Of a stretch of 64,000 bases of DNA, positions 61,858 to 64,000 are shown one piece after another. The stretch spans positions 310,001 through 374,000 of the forward strand of contig NZ_JAFHKL010000002.1 of assembly GCF_016937655.1 (NCBI RefSeq). Direction: 5' to 3'. Source of the DNA: Chromobacterium alkanivorans (GTDB taxonomy: Bacteria > Pseudomonadota > Gammaproteobacteria > Burkholderiales > Chromobacteriaceae). Every line of letters starts with the position of its first letter. Position 1 is the first letter of the stretch. Made by a program: the position numbers and the translations under genes. Below the pieces are notes generated by a model. That model did not search any database, was not told the DNA's origin, and saw only the letters and a list, made by a program, of their open reading frames with translations.

Positions 61858-64000
<2,143 letters not shown>

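Overview
The window looks like chromosome from a high-GC betaproteobacterium of the Chromobacteriaceae, most likely a Chromobacterium. I base this on gene content and style: a tmRNA whose tag reads ANDETYALAA, a close homologue of the Pseudomonas galactose lectin LecA, a secreted chitosanase, a paired polyamine ABC transporter, many LysR and c-di-GMP proteins, and an NRPS locus. No database search was run, so species is inference.

Layout. 1-5622: 3' end of a non-ribosomal peptide synthetase locus (C-C, then A-T-C with a threonine-like pocket code and no thioesterase). 5649-8239: a MerR regulator between a DJ-1/PfpI protein and an Old Yellow Enzyme, each with a 19-bp-spacer MerR-type promoter. 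8250-11750: LysR regulator divergent from a metallo-hydrolase / AtzG-like / AtzE-like amidase operon. 11927-13891: LysR and EamA exporter. 14033-16015: DyP peroxidase and a small partner. 16022-22440: accessory stretch with a broken SGNH hydrolase, chitosanase, an AT-rich effector-like gene, a CHAP-domain protein, small secreted proteins and LecA. 22547-28210: DUF4180 protein, a tightly overlapping four-gene operon (heme-oxygenase-like, ATP-grasp, glycosyltransferase, adenylate-forming enzyme) and a four-repeat protein. 28707-31196: two penicillin-recognising serine hydrolases (AmpH-like, AmpC-like). 31214-32556: paired SMR exporters with a TetR regulator and its operator. 32615-36495: PhoD-type phosphatase, UDG-family protein, amidohydrolase. 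36715-40910: MASE4 hybrid kinase with an HD-GYP response regulator. 41094-44508: 2TM SLATT-like protein, tmRNA, diguanylate cyclase, small protein. 44588-53250: argS, an MBL protein, pot genes (no ATPase), trhP. 53417-60590: small membrane protein, DUF455 protein, and a hybrid kinase / REC / REC-EAL operon. 60798-64000: fliW, tag, and the 3' part of clpB.

Two things stand out. First, a family of 105-145 bp elements occurs at four loci. The terminal inverted repeats differ between copies but stay complementary within each copy, and three copies begin directly at the stop codon of a gene. Second, the four-gene operon at 23127-27265 has the look of a small uncharacterised biosynthetic pathway. 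Signalling is dense: two hybrid kinases, an HD-GYP, a GGDEF and a degenerate EAL protein lie within 25 kb, near the flagellar/CsrA factor fliW.
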